DNA of 64,000 nt from Alcaligenes sp. SDU_A2. GTDB taxonomy: Bacteria; Pseudomonadota; Gammaproteobacteria; Burkholderiales; Burkholderiaceae_B. This document shows, one piece after another, positions 46,561 to 56,704 of this stretch (position 1 is its first letter; each line of letters starts with the position of its first letter). A program made the position numbers and the translations under genes. The notes beneath the pieces were generated by a model. It was given only the letters and a program-made list of their open reading frames with translations. It was not told the DNA's origin and did not search any database. Location: positions 124,001-188,000 of the forward strand of contig NZ_CP151273.1 in assembly GCF_038237375.1 (NCBI RefSeq), written 5' to 3'.

Positions 46561-46644
46561 CACGTATCTTCCCTGTTCGTCGACAAATCGGCCTACATAA
46601 AAATCGAGGCCCTTACCTGTATCCCGAACGAAACAGAAAAAGTG

Positions 46645-47640
46645 CTACGGCTGCGCCGACACGGTCACCCAGTACGGCGTCACCCGACTGATCCGCACCG
46701 GCAGCGCCTGGGCCAGCGACTGCAAAATGGCATCGGTGTCCCGCAGGGGATACACACCCGACACAATCAGATCCGCCACCGCCGGATCGCAACGCAGCAC
46801 ACCCGAGCGGTAACGGGCCAGCTCCCGCAAAAAATCGGCCAGCCGCCAGCGTTCGGCCACCAGCAGACCGCGCTGCCAAGCCAATGCCTGCACATCGGCC
46901 GCTGCCAGTCCGCCAAATTCAATCTGGTTGAAGAATGCCTGCTGTCCGGCATCCAGACGCAGACGGCGGCCGCTATGGCCCGCCTGCAATTGAACGGCCC
47001 CGTCATACACCTGAACCGACACCCGAGGCAACGCCCCGTCTGGGTACTGGCGCACCAGAAAACGCGTACCCAACGCCTGCACCGTGCCTTGCGCGGTATG
47101 CACCACCAAAGGACGCGACCGAGACTGCGTGTCCGGCGACGTGGACACCAGCACTTCGCCGGCCAACAGCACCAAACGACGTTCCGCCAAGTCGTACTGC
47201 ACATCCAGGGCACTGTCCGTATTCAGGGCAAGCTGCGTGCCATCGGGCAAGGTCCATTCTGCGCGCTGCCCCCGCCCGGTACGATAATCGGCATTCCAGT
47301 GCGCCCAATGCGGGGTTCTACCCACGCCATAGGCCGTCAAGCCGCCACCGGCCACCAACAACAGGCCCCGCAAAATGCTGCGCCGCCGCTGCACGGCCTG
47401 CGGCGACAGACCCGCCCGCAGCACATGGGCCGCGACATCCTGGGGGGCCGCCTGCATCTGTCTGCCAAAGCGCTCCACGCGCTCCCAGGCCGCCTGATGC
47501 TCTGGATCGGCCTGCAGCCAGTCCCGGAACGCCTGCAACTCGTGCTCTTGCACCTCGCCCGACCACAACGCGACCTGCCATTGCAGTGCCTGTGTCTCGA
47601 TCCGGCTGTCCTGTGGAGTGGCCGCCCAGGCACGGCTCAC
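46645..47640 (-). CDS. fecR: FecR-family anti-sigma/signal-transducing protein
   Basis: The 331-residue protein has the cytoplasmic N-terminal domain (ALQWQVALWSGEVQEHELQAFRDWLQADPEHQAAWERVE), one membrane segment near residue 95 and the periplasmic FecR domain (RTGRGQRAEWTLPDGTQLALNTDSALDVQYD). It should relay binding by the STN receptor to the sigma factor. It starts at a GTG overlapping the fecI stop by four bases. Confidence 0.9.
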   Translation of the reverse strand: MSRAWAATPQDSRIETQALQWQVALWSGEVQEHELQAFRDWLQADPEHQAAWERVERFGRQMQAAPQDVAAHVLRAGLSPQAVQRRRSILRGLLLVAGGGLTAYGVGRTPHWAHWNADYRTGRGQRAEWTLPDGTQLALNTDSALDVQYDLAERRLVLLAGEVLVSTSPDTQSRSRPLVVHTAQGTVQALGTRFLVRQYPDGALPRVSVQVYDGAVQLQAGHSGRRLRLDAGQQAFFNQIEFGGLAAADVQALAWQRGLLVAERWRLADFLRELARYRSGVLRCDPAVADLIVSGVYPLRDTDAILQSLAQALPVRISRVTPYWVTVSAQP

Positions 47641-48194
47641 AGCGGCAACTCCACATCGCCAAGCCCATCGGCCATCACCGCAAAGCAGGCCTGTGCCCCT
47701 TGCAACATGTACTTGCGCACCGTCGCCACGGCAATACCCTGACGCTGTGCAATGACCGAATAGGTCAGGCCATCAAAACGGGACAGCAAAAACACCTCCC
47801 GGACACGGGACGGCAAACCATCGAGCGCAGCACAAATGCGCAGCAACAGCTCCAGCGTGATGGCCTGTTCTTCGGGAGAGGCCACACATGGCTCGGGCAA
47901 CTGCGCCAGAGCGTGCAGATACGCCTGTTCAACCTGCTGACGACGATACCGGTCAATGACCAGCCCCTTGGCGATTTGCATCAAATGCGGACGCGCCCGC
48001 TCGGGCATGGGAATCCGCCCCGACACAATGACGCGCACATACGCATCCTGCACCAGATCGGCGGCATGATGCGAACAGCCCAGCCGGCGGCGCAGCCAAT
48101 CGTGCAGCCAGGCACGATGATCGCAATACAGAACATGCAGCTTTTGCTGCATGTCGGACGCCGACAGCACGTCCCCGGAAGAATGGTCGTTCAC
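47637..48194 (-). CDS. fecI: ECF sigma factor, FecI type
   Basis: The protein has sigma region 2 (LHVLYCDHRAWLHDWLRRRLGCSHHAADLVQDAYVRVI) and region 4 (LDGLPSRVREVFLLSRFDGLTYSVIAQRQGIAVATVRKYMLQGAQ). The open frame starts within the Fur box at 48245; a GTG at 48194 (185 residues) is given here, and the ATG at 48152 (171 residues) is the main alternative. It should direct transcription of the receptor operon. Iron control is indicated by the upstream Fur-box-like palindrome. Confidence 0.85.
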   Translation of the reverse strand: MNDHSSGDVLSASDMQQKLHVLYCDHRAWLHDWLRRRLGCSHHAADLVQDAYVRVIVSGRIPMPERARPHLMQIAKGLVIDRYRRQQVEQAYLHALAQLPEPCVASPEEQAITLELLLRICAALDGLPSRVREVFLLSRFDGLTYSVIAQRQGIAVATVRKYMLQGAQACFAVMADGLGDVELPL

Positions 48195-48221
48195 GGAAGG
48201 CTGGCCATAGAGACTTAAATA

Positions 48222-48238
48222 ATAATGAGTCTCATTAT
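48222..48238. promoter_or_regulatory. Fur box upstream of fecI
   Basis: ATAATGAG and CTCATTAT form a perfect palindrome around one T. The 19-base span 48221-48239 matches the Fur consensus at 14 positions, including both ATAATGA arms. It sits 28 bases before the chosen fecI start. Confidence 0.8.
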
Positions 48239-48342
48239 ATATCAAGCCGCTTTCTGACCTCGCAAAAGATAGACATGAATAGGGATGAATTCGTCCAGAC
48301 GGGCCACCAGGCAGACCCCGCGCTACGACGAATAGGCAGGAC

Positions 48343-49500
48343 TCAAAACAGGCTGTCCAGCGTCAATTGACGCGGCTGCTGGGCGGGTAATTCGTCGATA
48401 GGCAGCAGGGCGCTGGCCTTGACCCCCAATAAACGCAAACGCCGATCCAGCACCGCGCGCTTCAGGTTCTGACGCGCGGCGGCCAAAATCGCGTCGGCCT
48501 GCAACACCGGCACCGGCAAGGACACATCGCGGGTCACGATCTGGAAATCCTCGAACTTGAGCTTGATGCCTATGGTCTGCGCGCACATGCCACACTTGCG
48601 CAGATCCTGCTCCAACTGTTCGCACAAGGACTGCAATACCGCCGACAGACGGGCACGATCCTGACGCACATGCAGGTCGCGCTCAAACGTCGTTTCGCGG
48701 CTGGTGGATTTGGGCGTGCGCTCGGTAGACAGGGGCCTGTCGTCCTGTCCACGGGAAACCGCCATCAACCATTGGGCATAGCGCAGCCCGAAATGCTCCT
48801 GCAGCAATTCGGCCGGAGCCGCCGCCAGTTCGCCAATCAAATGGATGCCCAGACCCGCCAGCTTCTGGAAGGACTTGGGGCCTATACCGTTGATCTTGCC
48901 CACCGATAAAGGCCAGATGCGCGCTGGCACATCGTCCATGGTCAGCACGCAGGCACCATTGGGCTTGTTCAGCTCCGAGGCGATCTTGGATAACAATTTG
49001 TTAGGGGTAATGCCGACCGAACAGCTCAAGCCAGTGGCCTGCCTGACGGCGCTGCGTATCTGCTCGGCCAGCATCAGGCTGTCTTGGGTACAGTGGCTAA
49101 GATCAACATAGATCTCATCGATGCCACGGTCTTCGATATGCTCGGACACCGTGGCCACGGCCTGCTTGAACAAGCGCGAATAATGCCGATAGGCCTGGAA
49201 ATCGGCGGGCAGCAAAATGGCCTGGGGCGCCAGCTGGGCGGCTTTCATCAGGCCCATCGCCGAAAACACCCCCAATTGACGCGCCTCGTAGGTGGATGTG
49301 GTCGCCACCCCGCGCCCCACATAGTCGGCCAGCCGCGCCAGTTGCCAGCTGCCATCCGGCAATTGGCGTGGTGCCTGCGTGCTGCGCCCACCGATCACCA
49401 CCGGCAGGCCGCGCAAGTGCGGATAGCGCAGCAGTTCCACGGACGCGTAGAACGCGTCCATATCCACATGCGCAATGCGTCGCTCTGTCCCGTGCTGCAC
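48343..49500 (-). CDS. dinB: DNA polymerase IV
   Basis: The 385-residue Y-family polymerase has HVDMDAFYASVE at residues 11-22, the catalytic GIDEIYVDLSH near 130, CSVGITPNKLLSKIASELNKPNG near 155, a helix-hairpin-helix thumb (INGIGPKSFQKLAGLGIHLIGEL) and the little-finger domain. It performs error-prone translesion synthesis. The C-terminus ends QLTLDSLF, which resembles a sliding-clamp-binding peptide. The start is a GTG at 49500, just downstream of a LexA box. Confidence 0.94.
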   Translation of the reverse strand: MQHGTERRIAHVDMDAFYASVELLRYPHLRGLPVVIGGRSTQAPRQLPDGSWQLARLADYVGRGVATTSTYEARQLGVFSAMGLMKAAQLAPQAILLPADFQAYRHYSRLFKQAVATVSEHIEDRGIDEIYVDLSHCTQDSLMLAEQIRSAVRQATGLSCSVGITPNKLLSKIASELNKPNGACVLTMDDVPARIWPLSVGKINGIGPKSFQKLAGLGIHLIGELAAAPAELLQEHFGLRYAQWLMAVSRGQDDRPLSTERTPKSTSRETTFERDLHVRQDRARLSAVLQSLCEQLEQDLRKCGMCAQTIGIKLKFEDFQIVTRDVSLPVPVLQADAILAAARQNLKRAVLDRRLRLLGVKASALLPIDELPAQQPRQLTLDSLF

Positions 49501-49517
49501 GGCTGTTGTCGCCCCGT

Positions 49518-49537
49518 TACTGTATATATAAACACTA
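49518..49537 (-). promoter_or_regulatory. LexA (SOS) box upstream of dinB
   Basis: TACTGTATATATAAACACTA matches the E. coli LexA consensus at 18 of 20 positions and ends 17 bases before the dinB start codon, so dinB is probably SOS-induced. Confidence 0.8.
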
Positions 49538-49723
49538 TTGTAGCGCTGCCGCCGTCTTGCTTGGGCACTTGCATGCGGCGCACATCAAACCCGGGGATGA
49601 TATACATCACTCAAATGCCAATCACTGACGAGAGGCTGAAAGTACTTATTGAGGCCGCTTACAGCGCTCATGTACTATGCAGCCACCCATCAGCGATACC
49701 AAACATCCCAACAGGAGGTTTTC

Positions 49724-51295
49724 ATGAAAAAAACGTTGTTGGCCGCCACCCTGGCGGCCCTGGTCGCCGTGCCATTGGCCGGCCATGCCAAAACGCTGAA
49801 ATGGTCCAGTCAAGGCGACTTCATGACCATGGACCCGCACGCACAGAACGAAAACCTCATCATTACCGCCAGTTCATACGTCTATGAACCTCTGGTGGAT
49901 TACGACAAAGACTTCAAGATCGTGCCTTCGCTGGCCACCGCCTGGGAGCAACGCGAACCCACCGTCTGGCGCTTTACCCTGCGTGACGGCGTGAAATTCC
50001 ACAATGGCGAACCCTTTACCGCCGACGACGTGGTGTTCTCCATCCAACGTGCCCTGGCCCCGACCTCCAACTTCAAAGCCTATGTCAATGGCGTAGAAAA
50101 AGCCGTGAAGGTGGACGAGAAAACGGTGGACATCATCACCAGCGCCCCCAACCCTGTGCTGCTGCGCCAGCTGACCAATGTGTTCATCATGAACAAAGAC
50201 TGGTCGGAAAAAAACAAGGCCACCCAGCCGCAGGACTTCAACAAAAACGAAGAAACCTACTCCTCGCGCAATACCAACGGCACCGGCCCCTACAAGCTGA
50301 AGTCTCGTGAGGTGGACGTGCGCACCGTGTTCGTGGAAAACGAGCAGTGGTGGAACAAGGACAAGAAAATCGGCAACGTCACCGAAGTGATCTACACCCC
50401 CATCAAGCAAAACGCCACCCGCACGGCGGCCCTGCTGTCGGGCGAAGTCGATCTGGTGCTGGACCCGCCCGCCCAGGATCTACAGCGCCTGCGCCAGCAA
50501 GCCAAGATCGTGGAAGGCAACGAATACCGCACCATCTTCCTGGGCCTGGACCAGAAAAGCCCCGAACTGAAATACAGCAGCATCAAGGGCAAAAACCCCT
50601 TTGCCGATCAGCGCGTGCGCGAAGCCCTGTACCTGGCCATCGACACCGAAGCCATCAAAAAAGCCGTGATGCGCGGGTCGTCCGCCCCCACCGGCACCAT
50701 GATTGCCCCTCAGGTACACGGCTGGACCCAGGCACTGGCCCAACGCGTCCCTTACGATCTGAACAAGTCCAAGCAATTGCTGAAAGACGCGGGCTACGAA
50801 AACTCCCTGTCCTTTACGCTGGATTGCCCGAACAACCGCTACATCAACGATGAGGCCATCTGCCAGGCCATCGTGGGCATGTGGGCCAAGGCCGGCGTCA
50901 AGGCGACGTTAAACGCCATGCCGCGCGCCACGTACTTTCCGAAAGTGCAGAACTACGATACCAGCGCCTATATGTTCGGCTGGGGCGTGCCCACCTTCGA
51001 TGCGCTGTACACACTGCAAAGCCTGATGCACAGCAAGGGCCAGGGTGCCGACGGCTCCTTTAACTTCGGCAACTACAACAATGCCGAAGTGGATACGCTG
51101 ATCGACCAGATCAAGACCGAGACCGACACCGCCAAGCGCGATGCCGCCATCCACAAGGTTCTGGAAATCCATGCCAAGGAATTTGGCCACATTCCCCTGC
51201 ATGACCAGATCATTCCCTGGGCCATGGCCAAGAATGTCGACGTGATCCATCGCGCCGACAACCGCATGGCCGCCCAGTGGGTGACTGTCAAGTAA
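49724..51295 (+). CDS. peptide ABC transporter substrate-binding protein (DppA-like, SBP_bac_5)
   Basis: The 523-residue protein has a signal peptide (KKTLLAATLAALVAVPLAGHA) and the family 5 fold: WSSQGDFMTMDPHAQNE, VWRFTLRDGVKFHNGEPFTADDVVFSIQRAL near residue 85 and FADQRVREALYLAIDTEAIKK near 305. An ideal AGGAGG site precedes the ATG. It lacks a lipobox. It heads a five-gene dpp-like operon. The ligand may be di- or oligopeptides; the downstream AmiS/UreI-type gene leaves an amide or urea-like ligand possible. Confidence 0.92.
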   Translation: MKKTLLAATLAALVAVPLAGHAKTLKWSSQGDFMTMDPHAQNENLIITASSYVYEPLVDYDKDFKIVPSLATAWEQREPTVWRFTLRDGVKFHNGEPFTADDVVFSIQRALAPTSNFKAYVNGVEKAVKVDEKTVDIITSAPNPVLLRQLTNVFIMNKDWSEKNKATQPQDFNKNEETYSSRNTNGTGPYKLKSREVDVRTVFVENEQWWNKDKKIGNVTEVIYTPIKQNATRTAALLSGEVDLVLDPPAQDLQRLRQQAKIVEGNEYRTIFLGLDQKSPELKYSSIKGKNPFADQRVREALYLAIDTEAIKKAVMRGSSAPTGTMIAPQVHGWTQALAQRVPYDLNKSKQLLKDAGYENSLSFTLDCPNNRYINDEAICQAIVGMWAKAGVKATLNAMPRATYFPKVQNYDTSAYMFGWGVPTFDALYTLQSLMHSKGQGADGSFNFGNYNNAEVDTLIDQIKTETDTAKRDAAIHKVLEIHAKEFGHIPLHDQIIPWAMAKNVDVIHRADNRMAAQWVTVK

Positions 51296-51302
51296 GCCCG
51301 CT

Positions 51303-51338
51303 GGCACGCCGCCCCGGACATGTCCGGGGCGGCGTGCC
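51303..51338 (+). other. 36-base perfect palindrome (attenuator or RNA-stability stem) inside the dpp-like operon
   Basis: An 18-base arm is exactly self-complementary (GGCACGCCGCCCCGGACA and its inverse), seven bases after the binding-protein stop codon, and is followed by TGTCTTTT. Such a stem would protect the binding-protein message and reduce read-through to the permease genes, giving binding protein in excess. Confidence 0.75.
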
Positions 51339-51449
51339 TGTCTTTTCAATACAGAAAATCATGGTCCAGCCAACTGGTCATGGACAAACCCAAACAATAA
51401 GGACGACACTGGTCGCGAGTGATCCTCGCGCTTAACCAGGAGCATTCCT

Positions 51450-52436
51450 ATGCTTGTATTCATTATCCGCCGCCTGATCCAGGCGGTGCTTGTCATGCTG
51501 ACGGTCAGCCTGCTGGCTTTCGTACTGTTTCGCTACATAGGCGATCCGGTCACCATCATGCTGGGCCAGGACGCCACCGAGCAAGATCGCGTCCAACTGC
51601 GCGCCAGTCTTGGCCTGGACCAACCCGCACCCGTCCAATTTACGCGCTTTGTCGGCCAGGCCGTGCAGGGCGAATTCGGCCTGTCGCTGCGCCAGGCCCA
51701 ACCTGTATCCACGCTGCTCAAGGAACGCCTGCCGGCCACGGTAGAGCTATCGGTGGTGGCGGCCTGTCTGGCGCTGCTTGTCGGCCTGCCGCTGGGCGTC
51801 TACACCGCACTGAAACGCAATGGCTTCCTGGCCCAGAGCGTGCTGGCTTTTTCCCTGCTCGGCATTTCGCTGCCCACCTTCCTGATCGGTATCCTGCTGA
51901 TCCTGATCTTCTCGGTGCAATTGGGCTGGCTGCCCAGCTACGGGCGCGGCGAAGTCGTGCGTCTGGGCTGGTGGAGCACGGGCCTGCTGACCTGGGACGG
52001 CATCAAGCACCTGATCCTGCCCGCCATCACCCTTTGCCTGTTCCAGCTCACCCTGATCCTGCGTCTGGTGCGCTCGGAAATGCTGGAAGTGCTGCGCGCC
52101 GACTACATCAAATTTGCCCGTGCCCGCGGCCTGTCGCGGCGCGCCATCCACTTTGGCCACGCCTTGAAAAACACCATGGTGCCGGTCATCACCATCACCG
52201 GCCTGCAACTGGGCGGCATCATTGCCTTTGCCATCGTGACCGAAACCGTGTTCCAGTGGCCGGGCATGGGCCTGCTGTTCATCCAGGCCGTGCAATTTGC
52301 CGACATTCCTGTCATGGCAGCCTATCTGTGCCTGATCGCCCTGGTATTTGTCGTCATCAACTTGCTGGTCGACCTGCTGTACTTCCTGGTCGATCCACGT
52401 CTGCGCTCCCAATTGTCGGGCGCCAAGGGGCACTGA
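51450..52436 (+). CDS. peptide ABC transporter permease (DppB-like)
   Basis: The 328-residue permease begins MLVFIIRRLIQAVLVMLTVSLLAFVLF, as in DppB, has six membrane segments and the coupling region LRADYIKFARARGLSRRAIHFGHALKNTMVPVITI near residues 212-250. AGGAG precedes the ATG. The gap of 154 bases from the binding-protein gene contains the 36-base palindrome. Confidence 0.93.
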   Translation: MLVFIIRRLIQAVLVMLTVSLLAFVLFRYIGDPVTIMLGQDATEQDRVQLRASLGLDQPAPVQFTRFVGQAVQGEFGLSLRQAQPVSTLLKERLPATVELSVVAACLALLVGLPLGVYTALKRNGFLAQSVLAFSLLGISLPTFLIGILLILIFSVQLGWLPSYGRGEVVRLGWWSTGLLTWDGIKHLILPAITLCLFQLTLILRLVRSEMLEVLRADYIKFARARGLSRRAIHFGHALKNTMVPVITITGLQLGGIIAFAIVTETVFQWPGMGLLFIQAVQFADIPVMAAYLCLIALVFVVINLLVDLLYFLVDPRLRSQLSGAKGH

Positions 52437-52437
52437 C

Positions 52438-53352
52438 ATGAGCGCAAGCCTGAAACGCGCCTGGAACAGCGACCTGGTCTGGTCGTGGCGTCATTCCCCC
52501 GTGGCCATCATCGCCACTGTTCTTGCACTGCTGCTGTTCATCGGTGCCTTGGGTGCTCGTTGGGTAGCCCCATTCGACCCCTTCGACCTGGCCTCCATCG
52601 ACCTGCTGGACGCCTTGAAGCCACCCGCCTGGTCTGCCGACGGCGATGCCCGCTACCTGCTGGGCACCGACAGCCAGGGCCGCGATCTGTACTCGGCCCT
52701 GCTGTACGGCACGCGCACGTCTTTGCTGATCGGTCTGGCTTCCGTTGTGCTGTCCATGGTGGTCGGTATCGTACTGGGCCTGATGGCCGGTTATGCCGGC
52801 GGACGTGTGGATGCCTTCATCATGCGTGTGGCCGATGTGCAACTGTCCTTTCCCGCCATCCTGATCGCCCTGCTGATCGACGGCGTGGCACGCGCGGTTT
52901 TCCCGCTGGACATGCACGACACCGTCGCCTTTCCGGTGCTGATCGGTGCCATCGCCTTGGCAGGCTGGCCGCAATACGCACGCACCGTGCGCGGCTCCAC
53001 GCTAGTGGAAAAAAACCGCGAATACGTGCAGGCCGCCCGCGTGATCGGCGTGTCGGCACCGCGCATCATGTTCAGCCACGTGTTGCCCAACGTGATGGGT
53101 CCGGTCCTGGTGCTGGCTACCGTACACCTGGCCACCGCCATCATCACCGAAGCCACCCTGTCCTTTCTGGGCGTGGGCGTGCCGGCCACCTCGCCGTCTC
53201 TTGGCACGCTGATCCGCATCGGCAACGACTTCCTGTTCTCGGGCGAATGGTGGATCACCATCTTCCCCGGTGCCATGCTGGTGCTGCTGGTGCTGTCGGT
53301 CAACCTGCTGGGCGACTGGCTGCGCGATGCCCTGAACCCCAAACTGAACTGA
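52438..53352 (+). CDS. peptide ABC transporter permease (DppC-like)
   Basis: The 304-residue permease has six membrane segments, the DppC text DPFDLASIDLLDALKPPAW and LLGTDSQGRDLYSALLYGTRTSLLIGL, and the coupling region EYVQAARVIGVSAPRIMFSHVLPNVMGPVLV near residue 200. The ATG at 52438 directly follows the dppB-like stop. The open frame runs further upstream in a shadow of dppB. Confidence 0.93.
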   Translation: MSASLKRAWNSDLVWSWRHSPVAIIATVLALLLFIGALGARWVAPFDPFDLASIDLLDALKPPAWSADGDARYLLGTDSQGRDLYSALLYGTRTSLLIGLASVVLSMVVGIVLGLMAGYAGGRVDAFIMRVADVQLSFPAILIALLIDGVARAVFPLDMHDTVAFPVLIGAIALAGWPQYARTVRGSTLVEKNREYVQAARVIGVSAPRIMFSHVLPNVMGPVLVLATVHLATAIITEATLSFLGVGVPATSPSLGTLIRIGNDFLFSGEWWITIFPGAMLVLLVLSVNLLGDWLRDALNPKLN

Positions 53353-53355
53353 ACC

Positions 53356-54326
53356 ATGACTGCCTTATTAACTGTCCAAGACCTGTGTGTCGAGTTTCCG
53401 ACCCGGCATGGCGTGCTGCATGCGCTCGATCATGTGTCGTTCTCCATTGCCGCCGGCGAAGTGCTGGGCGTGGTGGGGGAATCGGGTGCCGGCAAATCCC
53501 TGACCGGTTCGTCCATCATCGGCCTGCTCGATGCGCCCGGGCGCATCAGCGGCGGGCAAATCCTGCTCGATGGCCAGCGCATCGACAATCTGGACGAAGA
53601 CCAGATGCGCAAAGTGCGCGGCCGTCAGATCGGTGCCATCTTTCAGGACCCGCTGACCTCGCTCAACCCGCTGTACACCGTCGGCCAGCAACTGGCCGAA
53701 ACCATCGTGACGCACCTGTCGCTGTCCTGGAAACAGGCGCGCGAACGCGCCATCGAACTGCTGGAGGCCACCGGCATTCCGGCCGCGCGCGAACGCATCG
53801 ACCATTACCCGCATCAGTTCTCCGGCGGCATGCGCCAACGGGTGGTCATCGCCCTGGCCTTGGCGGCCGAGCCCAAGCTGATCGTGGCCGACGAGCCCAC
53901 CACCGCGCTGGATGTCTCCATCCAGGCGCAGATCATCGACCTGCTCAAAACGCTGTGCCGCTCGCAAGGCACGGCCGTCATGCTGATCACCCACGATATG
54001 GGCGTGATTGCGGAAACAGCGGATCGCGTGGCCGTCATGTATGCCGGACGCATCATCGAGATCGGCCCGGTGCAGGACGTCATCCAGCATCCCAGCCACC
54101 CTTACACAACCGGTCTGATGCGCTCCATCCCCAGTCTGCACGCCGGGTTGGAACGCCTGGAACAAATCCCCGGCAGCATGCCGCGCCTGAACGCCATCCC
54201 GCCGGGCTGTGCCTTTAACCCGCGTTGCAGCCAGCGCATGGACCGCTGCCTGAGCCAGCGTCCCGAACTGATGCCCGTTCCCCCCAAGACGCTGGCAGCC
54301 TGTTGGCTGCATGAACAGGAGGCCGT

Positions 54327-54330
<4 letters not shown>
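53356..54330 (+). CDS. peptide ABC transporter ATPase (DppD-like)
   Basis: The 324-residue ATPase has Walker A GESGAGKSLTGSS near residue 42, signature FSGGMRQRVVIALAL near 155, Walker B LIVADEPTTALD and the C-terminal oligopeptide-ATPase extension with cysteine-rich GCAFNPRCSQRMDRC. It overlaps the next gene by four bases. Confidence 0.94.
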
Positions 54331-55334
<1,004 letters not shown>

Positions 55335-55345
55335 GTCCTTCTGCA

Positions 55346-55374
55346 CCTGCCCGGCTCCCAAAAAGCCGGGCAGG
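55346..55374 (+). terminator. hairpin terminator after the dpp-like operon
   Basis: An 11-base perfect stem (CCTGCCCGGCT / AGCCGGGCAGG) with a seven-base loop starts 12 bases after the last stop codon. The T-run is short. Confidence 0.6.
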
Positions 55375-55537
55375 CCCGCTTTGAAACACGCTACGCCTGC
55401 CTGATAAACACTATAAGCGGCACGCTGCGCCAAATCCCGCGATCCCCCCTACAATCTGTCCCGCTTCAATCCCGCAAGGGCCGGCATCACGGCGTCTTGC
55501 GCCTCTCTCCGTCTATTCGACTTTCAGGAAGTTCATC

Positions 55538-56074
55538 ATGTTGGTTATCGCTTTTCTAGCGTTCGCAGGCCTGTGCCTGTTCGTCAACGGTGTCCGGCTG
55601 TATTACTCGCAAGGCCATGCGCCTACCCGCATCGTGGACGCCAAAGACGCCGCGATCGTGAACCTGTTCACGGCGGCGCTGGGGCTGATCTGCATGGCGC
55701 ATATCCTGAATCCGGCCAACAGCGCCACGTACTCGCCCCTGTCGGCGATTTACCTGGGTTTGTTCGCCTTAACCTACTTCTGGGTCGGCATCAGCGCCTT
55801 CACGGGCAGCGATGGCCGCGCCCTGGGCTGGTACTCGCTGCTCGTGGCCTGCATTGCCGTGCCTGCCGCCATCACCAGCCTGCTGACCGCCCGCACGGTC
55901 TTTGACTATTGGCAAGTAGTCAGCTGGCTGTCCTGGGCTGTCCTGTGGTTTATGTTTTTTCTGCTGCTGGTGCTGGACAAGCCCATTGCGCGGGTAACGG
56001 GCCTGGTATCCGCCGTCCAGGGTGTGCTGACGGCACTGCTGCCCGCGCTACTGTATTTCTGGGGCCTGATTTAA
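55538..56074 (+). CDS. AmiS/UreI-family transporter
   Basis: The 178-residue protein has six membrane segments (MLVIAFLAFAGLCLFVNGVRLYY first) and the family text SPLSAIYLGLFALTYFWVGISAF. AmiS/UreI proteins are acid-gated urea or short-chain amide channels. No urease or amidase gene lies next to it; the nearest neighbours are the dpp-like transporter and panD. AGGAAG precedes the ATG. The 203-base gap before it contains the dpp terminator and presumably its promoter. Confidence 0.88.
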   Translation: MLVIAFLAFAGLCLFVNGVRLYYSQGHAPTRIVDAKDAAIVNLFTAALGLICMAHILNPANSATYSPLSAIYLGLFALTYFWVGISAFTGSDGRALGWYSLLVACIAVPAAITSLLTARTVFDYWQVVSWLSWAVLWFMFFLLLVLDKPIARVTGLVSAVQGVLTALLPALLYFWGLI

Positions 56075-56095
56075 ACCCTGCCTGCACTGCCAAAA

Positions 56096-56131
56096 AAAAT
56101 GGCCGGCATCAAACGTGATGCCAGCCATTTT
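56096..56131. terminator. bidirectional intrinsic terminator between amiS/ureI-like gene and panD
   Basis: AAAATGGC and GGCATC on the left pair with GATGCC and GCCATTTT on the right, with one internal mismatch and loop AAACGT. It serves both converging genes. Confidence 0.85.
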
Positions 56132-56146
56132 CCATGCGGATCGCAA

Positions 56147-56704
56147 TCAGTCCTGACGAGCAGGCGCAAAATCGGCCAGATGGCACGACAAAATATCGGC
56201 AATGGCTCTGTCGTCCAGCCCACGCTGACGCAGATCGGCCGACAGGGCGGCCACGTCCACACGGGCCAGTTCGCGTTCGTCGCCGCGCGGGCGAGCATCG
56301 CGCACCACGCGAAAATCAAAATCGCGCTGCGCGGTCTTGCGCACTTCGTAGTGCATGACCTCGTCGATCTCGTTCTCGGGCGTAAAGGTCAGCACGGTCG
56401 GGCGCATGTTGTACAGATCCGCCGTCTGTACGTATTCGGATGCGCAAATAATGACCGTATCGCCTTTCTGACAGGTACGGGCGGCCGCGCCGTTCAGCAC
56501 CACGCAACGCGAACCAGGCTCGCCAAAAATCACATAGGTGGAAATGCGGGCACCGCTGTCCTTGTTCCAGATCTCGACGAACTCCATCGGCAAAATGCCG
56601 GCCTGTTCGCAGATTTCCGGGTCCAACGTAATGGACCCATGGTAGTTCAAGTCGGCACCGGTGACCTTGATGCCATGCAGCTTCGCACGGACCACTTTTT
56701 TCAT
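56147..56704 (-). CDS. panD: aspartate 1-decarboxylase with C-terminal extension
   Basis: The 185-residue protein starts [24 protein letters not shown], with the Gly23-Ser24 self-cleavage site that generates the pyruvoyl group, and retains [15 protein letters not shown] and [21 protein letters not shown] of the family. Standard PanD is about 126 residues; here about 60 extra residues (charged, predicted helical, ending [11 protein letters not shown]) follow. It makes beta-alanine for pantothenate. The ATG at 56704 is chosen over the upstream in-frame start because it matches the family N-terminus. Confidence 0.88.
   Translation of the reverse strand: MKKVVRAKLHGIKVTGADLNYHGSITLDPEICEQAGILPMEFVEIWNKDSGARISTYVIFGEPGSRCVVLNGAAARTCQKGDTVIICASEYVQTADLYNMRPTVLTFTPENEIDEVMHYEVRKTAQRDFDFRVVRDARPRGDERELARVDVAALSADLRQRGLDDRAIADILSCHLADFAPARQD

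Noticed and set aside
45391-47742. 783-codon open frame on the plus strand
   Set aside because: It is antisense to the receptor and fecR genes, which have clear domains; its translation is rich in Arg, His and Gln without any family motif. Long shadow frames are expected in GC-rich DNA.
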